This document shows positions 13,228 to 19,968 of a stretch of DNA of 19,968 bases, piece by piece. The translations under genes and the position numbers were made by a program. The notes beneath the pieces are model-generated. The model ran no database searches and was not told the DNA's origin. It was given only the letters and a program-made list of their open reading frames with translations. Every line of letters starts with the position of its first letter. Position 1 is the first letter of the stretch. This stretch comes from Patescibacteria group bacterium (lineage in GTDB: Bacteria; Patescibacteriota; Patescibacteriia; WFTA01; S139-112), in the NCBI GenBank assembly GCA_015485715.1, contig WFTA01000085.1, positions 1 through 19,968 on the forward strand, in the 5' to 3' direction.

Positions 13228-14152
13228 ATTTTCGTAAATTATCCTCCCATTTTTTATAATACTCCCTGCGCCTGTCTATAAAGTGCAATTTTATCATATT
13301 ATCAGATATTATCACACCTTCTCTATTTTTAAAAGTGTGGATATTTTTGGACAAATATTTCATCTGAATTTTCTTCCACAATCTCTCCTCTAAAGAAGTG
13401 GAACTTTTAAGCAATACCTTTCTTATAAATTCATAGCTTCTTAGCCTGCGATATCTGTCAATGTTTTGAGCAAACGGCAGAAATTCCCTTGTCCATTGAT
13501 TTGCCCTCATAAGACTGGAGTGTAAGTTACCAACATCATATATTGGAATCAACTGATGCAGCCAGTAAATCAGATAAATATCCAAATTTTGAAATCTAAC
13601 TGCAGATAAGTCCAGACTGTCTTCTGTAATATAAAAATTTACATCTATCTTATCCTTTCTATCCAGAGAGGTAAAAGAAGAAAAATCAAACTTTGGTCTC
13701 ATATTAAACATTTTTAATATTCCTGTGAGATAAAAACGCGCGCTCCATATCCTTCTTTTTTCTGTAACTATAAACAAATCAATATCAGAGCCTAAATCAG
13801 CATTTAAATAGCCAAGATTGTTGCATATAAAAACTGCTTTAATATAAGGTATAAATCGTAAAAAATAGAACATCCTATACGCTTTTGATATTTTTTGACG
13901 AGAGTACTTCTCTCTCTGTTTCCTTATTTTTATAAGCCTGTTTAATTCTCTGTGCCTAAGACAAAAATATTCCCCATTGAAGATAATCTGTCTGCTTAAC
14001 TCTTCAGATCTATGCACATAGTCTGATATATATTCTTGGGTAATTGTATCTTTGGATCTATATCCAAAAAGATATCTTATAAGCTCATCTTTCTTCAAAG
14101 GATAATCAAACAAATCAAACCAACCCAGTGTTGCAATAATACTTTTCTTCAT
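13175..14152 (-). CDS. nucleotidyltransferase-fold protein with winged-helix-like N-terminus
   Basis: In the 325 residues, positions 1-75 look like a small helical, possibly winged-helix domain (ATLGWFDLFDYPLKKDEL). A nucleotidyltransferase core follows with the hallmark LGSDIDLFIV (D123 and D125) and a possible third carboxylate in KIDVNFYI (D170). The C-terminal half is basic and rich in aromatic residues, and has no clear transmembrane segment. The donor and acceptor cannot be predicted; members of this superfamily transfer NMP groups to sugars, proteins, antibiotics or RNA. From memory, similar proteins sit beside O-antigen-ligase-like genes in CPR genomes, so a role in surface polymer assembly is an inference from context. 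It begins 29 nt after the metalloprotease gene. Confidence 0.75.
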   Translation of the reverse strand: MKKSIIATLGWFDLFDYPLKKDELIRYLFGYRSKDTITQEYISDYVHRSEELSRQIIFNGEYFCLRHRELNRLIKIRKQREKYSRQKISKAYRMFYFLRFIPYIKAVFICNNLGYLNADLGSDIDLFIVTEKRRIWSARFYLTGILKMFNMRPKFDFSSFTSLDRKDKIDVNFYITEDSLDLSAVRFQNLDIYLIYWLHQLIPIYDVGNLHSSLMRANQWTREFLPFAQNIDRYRRLRSYEFIRKVLLKSSTSLEERLWKKIQMKYLSKNIHTFKNREGVIISDNMIKLHFIDRRREYYKKWEDNLRKYGIFVSNKGILEREGDR

Positions 14153-14181
14153 AAAACTCTACAAATTTAAAATTATCAATA

Positions 14182-15771
14182 TTATCTGTCTGTGTCTTGT
14201 CGACAACCTATTTCTCCGTGAGCTCGGATAATATCATCTACACCTACATTTACCTTTTCTCCCGCTACCTCGTTATTTATAAGAAAAACTTTGGGAACTA
14301 TATAATAAAAATCATCTATATACTGATAAGGCACAAGTCCCATCAGATACAAATCAAGGTCTGAAAAAGGCTTTACATAAGTACTCGAAAGAGAAAGTAG
14401 TGCGGGTGTAAACTTAGTGTAGTTGCCGTATTTACCAGACTCTCTCCAGCCCCATCCGCCAAGCGGAGATATGAAAGATACCCACTTGCTCCAGTGCATC
14501 TTATCTTCTGCAAGCAAATCAAACCTTCTCTCATCGCCCTTGTCATAAGATACACTTGCTGCCCAAAGATGTAAAATCTCATGGTTAATAAGGTTATATA
14601 GCTTGGCTCTACCCTGAGGAGTCCATGAATAGGTGTTTATATTTCCCATATCTACTGCTCCTTTTAACCTGCCTTTGCTTCCAAAAAATCTGGCCCTGTC
14701 TATCAATATCCTGCCAGTGCCCATAAATTGATTCGAGGCAATATAGAACTCTGCTTCATTGCCATCTGTATTTATATCTCTATCATTGAAAATAAATATA
14801 AAATCATAATTATCTCCCTTATCCTGATACAAACGCGCAGCAACTTCATATACATCCAATCCGTCTTTATTTAAATAATATTCTTCAAATGGATACACAA
14901 AAAGCCCGTCTGTAACTATCTGGGACAATCCTTTTGTTGCCTTGCTGTATGCATCAGGGTACTGATCTACTATTTTCTGTAGATTTTCTATAGCAGGCTG
15001 GTTGACAGAACCTGTATAAATAAAGGCAACAGATATTTTTTTACTGTTGCAGACGAACATATTAGACTGATAAACATATTCTATATCAAACACTCTCTTA
15101 TCTCTTCCCTTTATAGGCCTTTTAAAACGCCAGTATGTTCTATATCCGGTCACTACATCAAATCTACTATATCCGTTTGCAAGAACATCATCAAAACTGT
15201 CAAACCTGTATAAAGTATCATTTATCTTCCAGAAATATGTATCTTTATCCTCTATTTTATATACAATCCCGTCAGGATATTGATGAGCATATTTTATAGG
15301 ATCTCCTATAGTATACTCACTAAAAAAAACTTCTGGGAAATCTCTTACCTTAAGCTTCCACATATGTCCGAATATTTTATCTGCCACCTCTTCACTTGTT
15401 ATATGTCTGAGCAGACCTCCTCTGTCCACAAAATACACTTTTGGCGAAGATGGTACTTTAATCAAAAATTTACCTGATCTTAAATATATATTTCTTCCCA
15501 AAGGATAAGAAGCAATATCTTCTGATGATACTATCTTTACTTGACTAAAATCACTTCCAAACCAGCTTTCATATACAAGCCTGTTAGGGAATGCATGCCT
15601 GACCCCCTTGCTGTCAATATAATAAATAGTAGGACTTTTTTTTGTCTTTACAAGCTGATTTTTCAAGCTGTCATTCAAACTGCTGTTTTGACTTCCCTGT
15701 ACAGAAAAAGGTAAAGCCAGTAACAACAAAAAAATTACTGCAACTGCTTTCAAATTTCCAATTTTATCCAT
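14182..15771 (-). CDS. secreted putative zinc metalloprotease with N-terminal repeat domains
   Basis: The chosen start gives 529 residues and a clear signal peptide (MDKIGNLKAVAVIFLLLLALPFSVQG, about 1-26). A longer frame to 15876 would put 35 residues ahead of the signal and run through the promoter. Residues about 45-160 contain two related units of the form S-P-x-V-Y-Y/F-I/V-D-x-x-G followed by R-H-x-F/I and a Trp/Phe-rich end, with a third diverged unit near 165-215. The C-terminal half has the zincin motif HEILH (397-401, preceded by Asn), a further His (H426) and SDLDLYLMGL (about 471-480). Together these suggest a zinc peptidase or amidase acting outside the cell, possibly on wall or surface polymers. 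Substrate unknown. It heads the nucleotidyltransferase/ligase gene set. Confidence 0.75.
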   Translation of the reverse strand: MDKIGNLKAVAVIFLLLLALPFSVQGSQNSSLNDSLKNQLVKTKKSPTIYYIDSKGVRHAFPNRLVYESWFGSDFSQVKIVSSEDIASYPLGRNIYLRSGKFLIKVPSSPKVYFVDRGGLLRHITSEEVADKIFGHMWKLKVRDFPEVFFSEYTIGDPIKYAHQYPDGIVYKIEDKDTYFWKINDTLYRFDSFDDVLANGYSRFDVVTGYRTYWRFKRPIKGRDKRVFDIEYVYQSNMFVCNSKKISVAFIYTGSVNQPAIENLQKIVDQYPDAYSKATKGLSQIVTDGLFVYPFEEYYLNKDGLDVYEVAARLYQDKGDNYDFIFIFNDRDINTDGNEAEFYIASNQFMGTGRILIDRARFFGSKGRLKGAVDMGNINTYSWTPQGRAKLYNLINHEILHLWAASVSYDKGDERRFDLLAEDKMHWSKWVSFISPLGGWGWRESGKYGNYTKFTPALLSLSSTYVKPFSDLDLYLMGLVPYQYIDDFYYIVPKVFLINNEVAGEKVNVGVDDIIRAHGEIGCRQDTDR

Positions 15772-15798
15772 AAATTCTAATAATTTTCTAACGTTAAT

Positions 15799-15827
15799 AT
15801 AATATAATACCTGCAGGCAAGTTACAA
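15799..15827 (-). promoter_or_regulatory. candidate promoter of the metalloprotease operon
   Basis: On the - strand TTGTAA (15822-15827) and TATTAT (15799-15804) are 17 nt apart. Transcription would start about 20 nt before the ATG at 15771, which supports that start over the longer in-frame one. It lies in the 184-nt divergent gap shared with dnaB. Confidence 0.45.
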
Positions 15828-15905
15828 GATAACTGTGAGACTGTAGGACAGCTTTTATTCTCTGTTTCATCCACACATTATATACATATTCACAGGAAAC
15901 ACAGA

Positions 15906-15933
15906 TTGCAATTAAAAATATATGAATTATAAT
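15906..15933 (+). promoter_or_regulatory. candidate sigma70-type promoter of dnaB
   Basis: TTGCAA (15906-15911) and a perfect TATAAT (15928-15933) are 16 nt apart. Transcription would begin near 15940, leaving a leader of about 16 nt with the purine-rich AGGGAAAGGGAT as ribosome-binding site just before the ATG, one of the few plausible ones in this window. Confidence 0.55.
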
Positions 15934-15955
15934 AATAGTAATTAGGGAAAGGGAT

Positions 15956-17371
15956 ATGGCAAATCAACATACAGCACTGGCACAAAATATAGCAGAACTG
16001 GAAAAACTCCAGCCCCAAAATATAGAAGCTGAGCAGTCTGTGCTTGGTTCTCTTATTATAGACCAAGACGCAGTCATAAAGGTTGCAGATATCCTGACTC
16101 CTGATGACTTTTATAAGCCCTCTCACCAAAAAATCTACAAAGCCTGTCTGGAACTCTATGAGAAAAAAGAGCCTATTGATATTCTAAGCTTATCAGCTAT
16201 TTTGGAAGAAAAAAAACAGCTTGAAGAGGTAGGTGGCAGAACCTATATAGCTCATTTGGCAAACATAGTGCCCACAGCCGCTAATGTAAAATCATATGCC
16301 CATATTGTTCAGAAAAAATCCACTCTCAGACGTCTTATATCAGCCGCCCAAAAAATATCATCACTCGGCTTTCAGGAAGACAGAGAACTTGACGAACTTC
16401 TGGATGAAGCTGAACAGCTCCTTTTCCAAGTATCACAAAAATACCTTAAACAAAATTTTGTAGCCATCAATGACCTTCTTAATGAAGCTTTTGAGAGAAT
16501 AGACGAACTTCACCAGCACTCAGGAAAACTCAGAGGTGTGCCCACAGGATTTACTGATCTGGACAATATTCTTTCAGGTTTGCAAAAGTCAGATTTGATA
16601 ATTCTTGCTGCCCGTCCTTCTGTGGGTAAAACATCACTTGCTCTTGATATAGTCAGATATGCGGCGATCAGAGAAAATGTGCCGGTTGGCATATTTTCAC
16701 TGGAGATGTCCAAAGAACAAATAGCAGACAGACTGCTCTGCTCTGAAGCAGGTGTCAGTCTCTGGAAAATGAGAACAGGAAAGCTGTCAGACAGAGAGAT
16801 AGACGGCCAAGAAAGCGATTTTTCCAAGCTGGGACATGCTTTCGGCAGACTGTCAGAAGCATCTATTTATATAGACGACTCAGCTATCTCAAATGTAATG
16901 GAGATCAGAACCAAAGCCAGAAGGCTTGCTGCAGAGCACGGATTGGGACTTTTGGTCATTGACTACCTCCAGTTAATAGAAGGATCTGGCAGACCAGAAA
17001 GTAGAGTGCAGGAGATATCACAAATAACCCGTTCCCTGAAAGGTCTTGCCAGAGAGCTAAATATCCCTTTAGTTGTCCTTTCCCAGCTGTCCCGTGCTGT
17101 AGAGAGCAGATCCCCTGCCATACCAAAACTTGCTGATCTGAGAGAATCAGGAACGATCGAACAGGATGCAGATGTTGTTATGTTCATCTACAGGCCTGCT
17201 ATGGACAAATCCCTCAAAACTCTTGACGATGACCAGAGACACCTGGCCATGATAAACATTGCCAAACACAGAAACGGCCCTGTAGATACTGTAGAACTAT
17301 ATTTTGATGAAGATACCACTTCATTCAAAAATCTGGATAAATCCCATACTGTTAAAACAAGTGTATTTTAA
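15956..17371 (+). CDS. dnaB: replicative DNA helicase DnaB
   Basis: This is the hexameric 5'-3' helicase that unwinds DNA at the replication fork and recruits primase. The 471 residues start with the N-terminal collar domain (PQNIEAEQSVLGSLIID, about 20-120) and a linker. The RecA-like domain follows, with Walker A ARPSVGKTS (219-227), Walker B LLVIDYLQL (D336), and the motif LSQLSRAVESR followed by LADLRESGTIEQDADVVMFIYRP. Family GRPSMGKT is here ARPSVGKT, a mild change. No intein is present and length is normal. It has its own promoter and ribosome-binding site. recR starts 2 nt after its stop. Confidence 0.97.
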   Translation: MANQHTALAQNIAELEKLQPQNIEAEQSVLGSLIIDQDAVIKVADILTPDDFYKPSHQKIYKACLELYEKKEPIDILSLSAILEEKKQLEEVGGRTYIAHLANIVPTAANVKSYAHIVQKKSTLRRLISAAQKISSLGFQEDRELDELLDEAEQLLFQVSQKYLKQNFVAINDLLNEAFERIDELHQHSGKLRGVPTGFTDLDNILSGLQKSDLIILAARPSVGKTSLALDIVRYAAIRENVPVGIFSLEMSKEQIADRLLCSEAGVSLWKMRTGKLSDREIDGQESDFSKLGHAFGRLSEASIYIDDSAISNVMEIRTKARRLAAEHGLGLLVIDYLQLIEGSGRPESRVQEISQITRSLKGLARELNIPLVVLSQLSRAVESRSPAIPKLADLRESGTIEQDADVVMFIYRPAMDKSLKTLDDDQRHLAMINIAKHRNGPVDTVELYFDEDTTSFKNLDKSHTVKTSVF

Positions 17372-17373
17372 AT

Positions 17374-17976
17374 ATGAAATATCCTCAGCTGATACAAAAT
17401 CTTGTTAATATTTTTTCATCTCTGCCCGGACTTGGATCCAAATCAGCTGAGAGAATTGTCTTCTATATATTAAACAATCCTGACCTGCTCAAATCTTTCT
17501 CCCAAATCACATCTACAACTCTAAAAAATATCACCAAGTGCAGTGAATGTCTTAACTTTACAACCATAGATAAAAATCCCTGTCCCATCTGCACTGACCC
17601 TGCCAGAGATAAATCAAAACTGGCTATTGTGGAAAAGCCGCAGGATATACCTGTAGTTGAAAAAACCAAAGCTTTTTCAGGCACCTACTTCATCTTGGGT
17701 GGGCTTATCAATCCTGCAGCAGGAATCACACCTGATAAACTTAATACAGACCAGCTTTTCTCCAAAATCAAAAGCAGTAACATCAAAGAAGTTATTCTTA
17801 TCTTTGACAGCAACATTGAAGGAGAATCAACAGTAATTTATCTTGCCAAACTTCTCAAGAAATACCATATCAAAATATCAAAACCCGCAAGAGGACTTCC
17901 TATTGGTGCAGATATAGAATATGCAGATGAGATTACCCTATCCCAAGCTCTAAAAAACAGGGATGATGTGGGTTGA
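17374..17976 (+). CDS. recR: recombination mediator RecR
   Basis: RecR works with RecO, and often RecF, to load RecA on single-stranded DNA at gaps. The 200 residues show the expected order: helix-hairpin-helix (about 8-30, FSSLPGLGSKSAERI), C4 zinc finger (C56, C59, C70, C73) and a Toprim domain (81-175) with LAIVEKPQDI and DSNIEGEST. The conserved C-terminal RGLPIGADIEYADEITL follows. Length is standard. It begins 2 nt after the dnaB stop, so translation is likely coupled. It ends at TGA, which shows that TGA is a stop in this genome. Confidence 0.96.
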   Translation: MKYPQLIQNLVNIFSSLPGLGSKSAERIVFYILNNPDLLKSFSQITSTTLKNITKCSECLNFTTIDKNPCPICTDPARDKSKLAIVEKPQDIPVVEKTKAFSGTYFILGGLINPAAGITPDKLNTDQLFSKIKSSNIKEVILIFDSNIEGESTVIYLAKLLKKYHIKISKPARGLPIGADIEYADEITLSQALKNRDDVG

Positions 17977-18007
17977 TTTTTGAACTGTTTTTTATTAAGA
18001 TTGTTGT

Positions 18008-18568
18008 ATGGCTATATTACCTATATATTTAGATCCGCAAAAAATCCTCAGAGAAATGACTGAGGATATAGATACAAAAGAGATAACAGATAAGAATCTC
18101 CAAGATTTTATATTATCTATGGCAGAAACAATGACCAATGCTCAGGGAATTGGCCTTGCAGCTCCTCAAGTTGGATCAAAAAGAAGAATATGTATTATAT
18201 CTTATGGTATCTATTCAAAAGAAACAGAAAAAAAAGAATTCAATATAACAAATTACAAACCCCAAAACACACAAAACTCTATTGTACTTATCAATCCCTA
18301 TATTATCAAAAAATCACTGCGTAAGATAGTTTTGGAAGAAGGCTGTTTGTCTATACCGGGCATCTATGGCACAGTAAAAAGACCCAGAGAGATAAAAGTA
18401 AAATATATTGATATAGACGGACAGGAAGTGGTGCTTACAGCAGGAGGATGGCTATCGCGTGTGATCCAGCATGAGGTAGATCATCTTAATGGTGTTTTAT
18501 TTACTGACAAAGTTATCAAATACACATCCGACAAACCCGCCATACCTGAATATCCGTATGTGAAATAA
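18008..18568 (+). CDS. def: peptide deformylase
   Basis: It removes the formyl group from the N-terminal Met of nascent proteins. All three family motifs are intact in the 186 residues: GIGLAAPQ (47-54), EGCLS (111-115, metal ligand C113) and QHEVDH (154-159, ligands H155 and H159 with catalytic E156). The insertion between motifs 1 and 2 is somewhat Lys- and Asn-rich (about 68-92). It follows recR by 31 nt and precedes fmt, the enzyme that adds the formyl group, though a 490-nt repeat-filled gap lies between. No Shine-Dalgarno is visible. Confidence 0.96.
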   Translation: MAILPIYLDPQKILREMTEDIDTKEITDKNLQDFILSMAETMTNAQGIGLAAPQVGSKRRICIISYGIYSKETEKKEFNITNYKPQNTQNSIVLINPYIIKKSLRKIVLEEGCLSIPGIYGTVKRPREIKVKYIDIDGQEVVLTAGGWLSRVIQHEVDHLNGVLFTDKVIKYTSDKPAIPEYPYVK

Positions 18569-18763
18569 AAGTTCAAAGTTCAAAAGTCAAAATTCAAAAT
18601 TAAAACCCATAAAAATTGAATTCCAAATACCATATATAAATTAACCCAACTGCTCTAATTCCTAATTAACCTGACAAACCCCAATCACCAAACAGCAATA
18701 TTTTAAAAATCCGAAATTCTAAATCCGAAATTCTAAACAGTAAAAAATTATCCAATTTACAAC

Positions 18764-18863
18764 CCAGCCCCACTTTTCAACATTATCTGCAGATATGTTG
18801 CTTTAAATCAAATTATACATCCTATGGCTTTATAGTAAGATTTACCTCAAAAAGTGGGGCTGG
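18764..18863. repeat. inner element with 14-bp terminal inverted repeats, copy B
   Basis: This 100-bp unit has perfect 14-bp terminal inverted repeats, CCAGCCCCACTTTT and AAAAGTGGGGCTGG, around a 72-bp interior. It is nearly identical to 4510-4610 and in the same orientation relative to the window. The interior includes ATCTGCAGAT and has no coding potential. No obvious target-site duplication flanks either copy. Confidence 0.8.
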
Positions 18864-18963
18864 ATTGAAAATTATTTTTGGTTATTGGGAAGTTAGTTAG
18901 AGCAATGAGGAATTTTTTAATTAGTTTAAAAATTAGAACATTTAAAATTGTTTATAAAACTTG

Positions 18964-18982
18964 CCCCGTCGAATGACTGGGG
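18964..18982 (+). promoter_or_regulatory. small GC-rich hairpin upstream of fmt
   Basis: CCCCGTC and GAC-T-GGGG pair with a single T bulge around a GAAT loop. It stands out in this AT-rich spacer, 76 nt before the fmt ATG. No T-run follows (TTACAAAA), so termination is not strongly supported. It could equally be part of the repeat. Confidence 0.3.
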
Positions 18983-19058
18983 TTACAAAATTAAAAATTA
19001 CCTTTGGTTGTTGTTTAGGATTTAGTATTTCAAATTTAGAATTTACTTTTAGATTAGT

Positions 19059-19968
19059 ATGGATATAGTATTTTTGGGAACACCTGACTGGGCAGTATAT
19101 TCTCTGGATAAAATTGCTAAAGATAAAAATTTCAATATCCTTCATATTATCACCAAAGAAGACAAACCTGCTGGCAGAGGAAGAAAATTATCTCCTCCTC
19201 CTGTAAAAAAATACGCTCTTGAGAACAACCTTGAAAACCTTTTGCTTCAGCCTTCCAAAATAGATGAACAGACCATAAATGCTCTTAAAAACAAAAATAT
19301 TGATTTGTTTGTAATAGTGGCCTATGGCAAAATACTCCCATCTCCCCTTCTTAAAATCCCCAAATACGGATCAGCAAACATCCATCCTTCCCTGCTTCCT
19401 AAATACAGGGGACCATCTCCTCTTCAGGCACAAATTCTAAATAACGAAAAAAACATAGGATACACCATCATGCTCATAGATGAGGAGATGGATCACGGGC
19501 CTATCCTTTATCAGGAAAAAGCAGATATAGACATATCCCAGCACACTTTTCAATCACTTGGAGACCTGCTCTTCAGGCAGGCGGCAGAAAAGCTTCCTGA
19601 AATTGCTGTAAAATATATAAAAGGAGATATCAAGCCATATGAGCAGGACCATAGCCGCGCAACATTTACCAAAATGATAAAAAAAGAAGACGGTCTTATC
19701 AAGCCTGAATATGATGCATTTTACATTGAAAGGATGATTAGAGCATACACTCCTTGGCCTTCTGCTTATCTCAATATTTCAAACAACAACTCAGAACTAA
19801 ACATAAAGATATTGGAAGCTTATCCTTACAAATCATTTCACACATATCCTTCCAATACTTTATATCAGGAAAAAGGCAAACTATATCTGGCCTGTGCAGA
19901 CAGCACTGCACTTGAGATTAAAAAACTCCAGCCGCCTTCAAAGCCGCCAATGTCTGCCCAAGACTTTA
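19059..19968 (+). CDS. fmt: methionyl-tRNA formyltransferase, 3' end cut by the window
   Basis: It transfers a formyl group from 10-formyl-tetrahydrofolate to initiator Met-tRNA. About 303 codons are present; homologues have about 310-320, so only the extreme C-terminus is missing. It begins MDIVFLGTPDWAVYSL, the family N-terminus, with AGRGRKLSPPPVK (38-50), the catalytic trio N107, H109 (NIHPSLLPKYRG) and D145 (DEEMDHGPIL), and the C-terminal tRNA-binding domain from about 205 (KKEDGLIKP, RAYTPWPSAY). Functionally it pairs with def upstream. The leader is made of composite repeat sequence and has no clear promoter or ribosome-binding site. Confidence 0.95.
   Translation, partial: MDIVFLGTPDWAVYSLDKIAKDKNFNILHIITKEDKPAGRGRKLSPPPVKKYALENNLENLLLQPSKIDEQTINALKNKNIDLFVIVAYGKILPSPLLKIPKYGSANIHPSLLPKYRGPSPLQAQILNNEKNIGYTIMLIDEEMDHGPILYQEKADIDISQHTFQSLGDLLFRQAAEKLPEIAVKYIKGDIKPYEQDHSRATFTKMIKKEDGLIKPEYDAFYIERMIRAYTPWPSAYLNISNNNSELNIKILEAYPYKSFHTYPSNTLYQEKGKLYLACADSTALEIKKLQPPSKPPMSAQDF

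Larger units (their letters stand above)
18588..19044. repeat. composite dispersed intergenic repeat, copy 2 (between def and fmt)
   Basis: The 490-nt gap between def and fmt carries no gene. In order it has CAAAATTCAAAATTAAA (18588-18604, also at 6401-6417), the 43-nt block 18629-18671 identical to 4342-4384, a doubled AAATCCGAAATTCT-type motif (18707-18737), and the inner 100-bp inverted-repeat element. A right arm with GGTTATTGGGAAG and TTAGAGCAATGAGGAATT follows, then a C/G-rich hairpin, and 19018-19044, the reverse complement of the arm motif. It ends 14 nt before fmt, so the fmt leader is largely repeat DNA. Boundaries are approximate. Confidence 0.75.

Noticed and set aside
15772..15876. 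A 35-residue N-terminal extension of the secreted metalloprotease
   Set aside because: It would bury the signal peptide and run through the candidate promoter. The start at 15771 gives a standard signal sequence.
17974..17976. Recoding of TGA as glycine, as in Gracilibacteria and SR1
   Set aside because: recR ends correctly at this TGA at normal family length, and reading through would enter the def gene in another frame.

Overview
The window is AT-rich, gene-dense bacterial DNA that reads with the standard code: recR, for example, ends correctly at a TGA. It looks like a Candidate Phyla Radiation (Patescibacteria) genome. The reasons are short intergenic gaps, few Shine-Dalgarno sequences, a type IV pilus core beside basic housekeeping genes, a nucleotidyltransferase/O-antigen-ligase-type module, and a conserved hypothetical of a type I associate with this group. 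The assignment rests on gene content and recalled sequence style only, and I cannot name the class.

Layout. (1) 83-2957, + strand: pilB and pilC, the motor ATPase and inner-membrane platform of a type IV pilus, 4 nt apart. (2) 3194-9264, - strand: mreB (cell shape), dnaX (clamp-loader tau/gamma), a conserved hypothetical with a small globular N-terminal domain and a long acidic tail, and an NAD(P)-malic enzyme. mreB, the hypothetical and the malic enzyme each show their own sigma70-type promoter elements. (3) 9345-15771, - strand: a long run that starts with a secreted putative zinc metalloprotease (HEILH). It continues with a nucleotidyltransferase, an O-antigen ligase/polymerase-like membrane protein and a divergent ribulose-phosphate 3-epimerase-like protein; the last three overlap. 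A DksA/TraR zinc-finger protein, trigger factor and an unannotated 26-residue very basic peptide follow, and a strong hairpin terminator closes the run at 9345-9373. (4) 15956-19968, + strand: dnaB, recR, def and fmt (cut by the window end), covering replication, repair and N-formyl-methionine processing.

Three intergenic spaces (4202-4726, 6356-6649, 18569-19058) hold copies of a composite dispersed repeat. It has inverted-repeat arms made of AAATTCTAAATTCGAAATCC-type sequence. Two copies share an exact 43-bp block and carry an inner 100-bp element with 14-bp terminal inverted repeats (CCAGCCCCACTTTT), resembling a MITE or structured-RNA repeat. One copy abuts the dnaX start codon.

The points most worth following up are the inner repeat element, a possible programmed -1 frameshift in dnaX that would give a gamma-like short form, the secreted zincin at the head of a surface-glycan-like operon, the metal-ligand substitution in the epimerase-like protein, and the small basic peptide after tig. 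I saw no tRNA or rRNA gene, no CRISPR array and no transposase.
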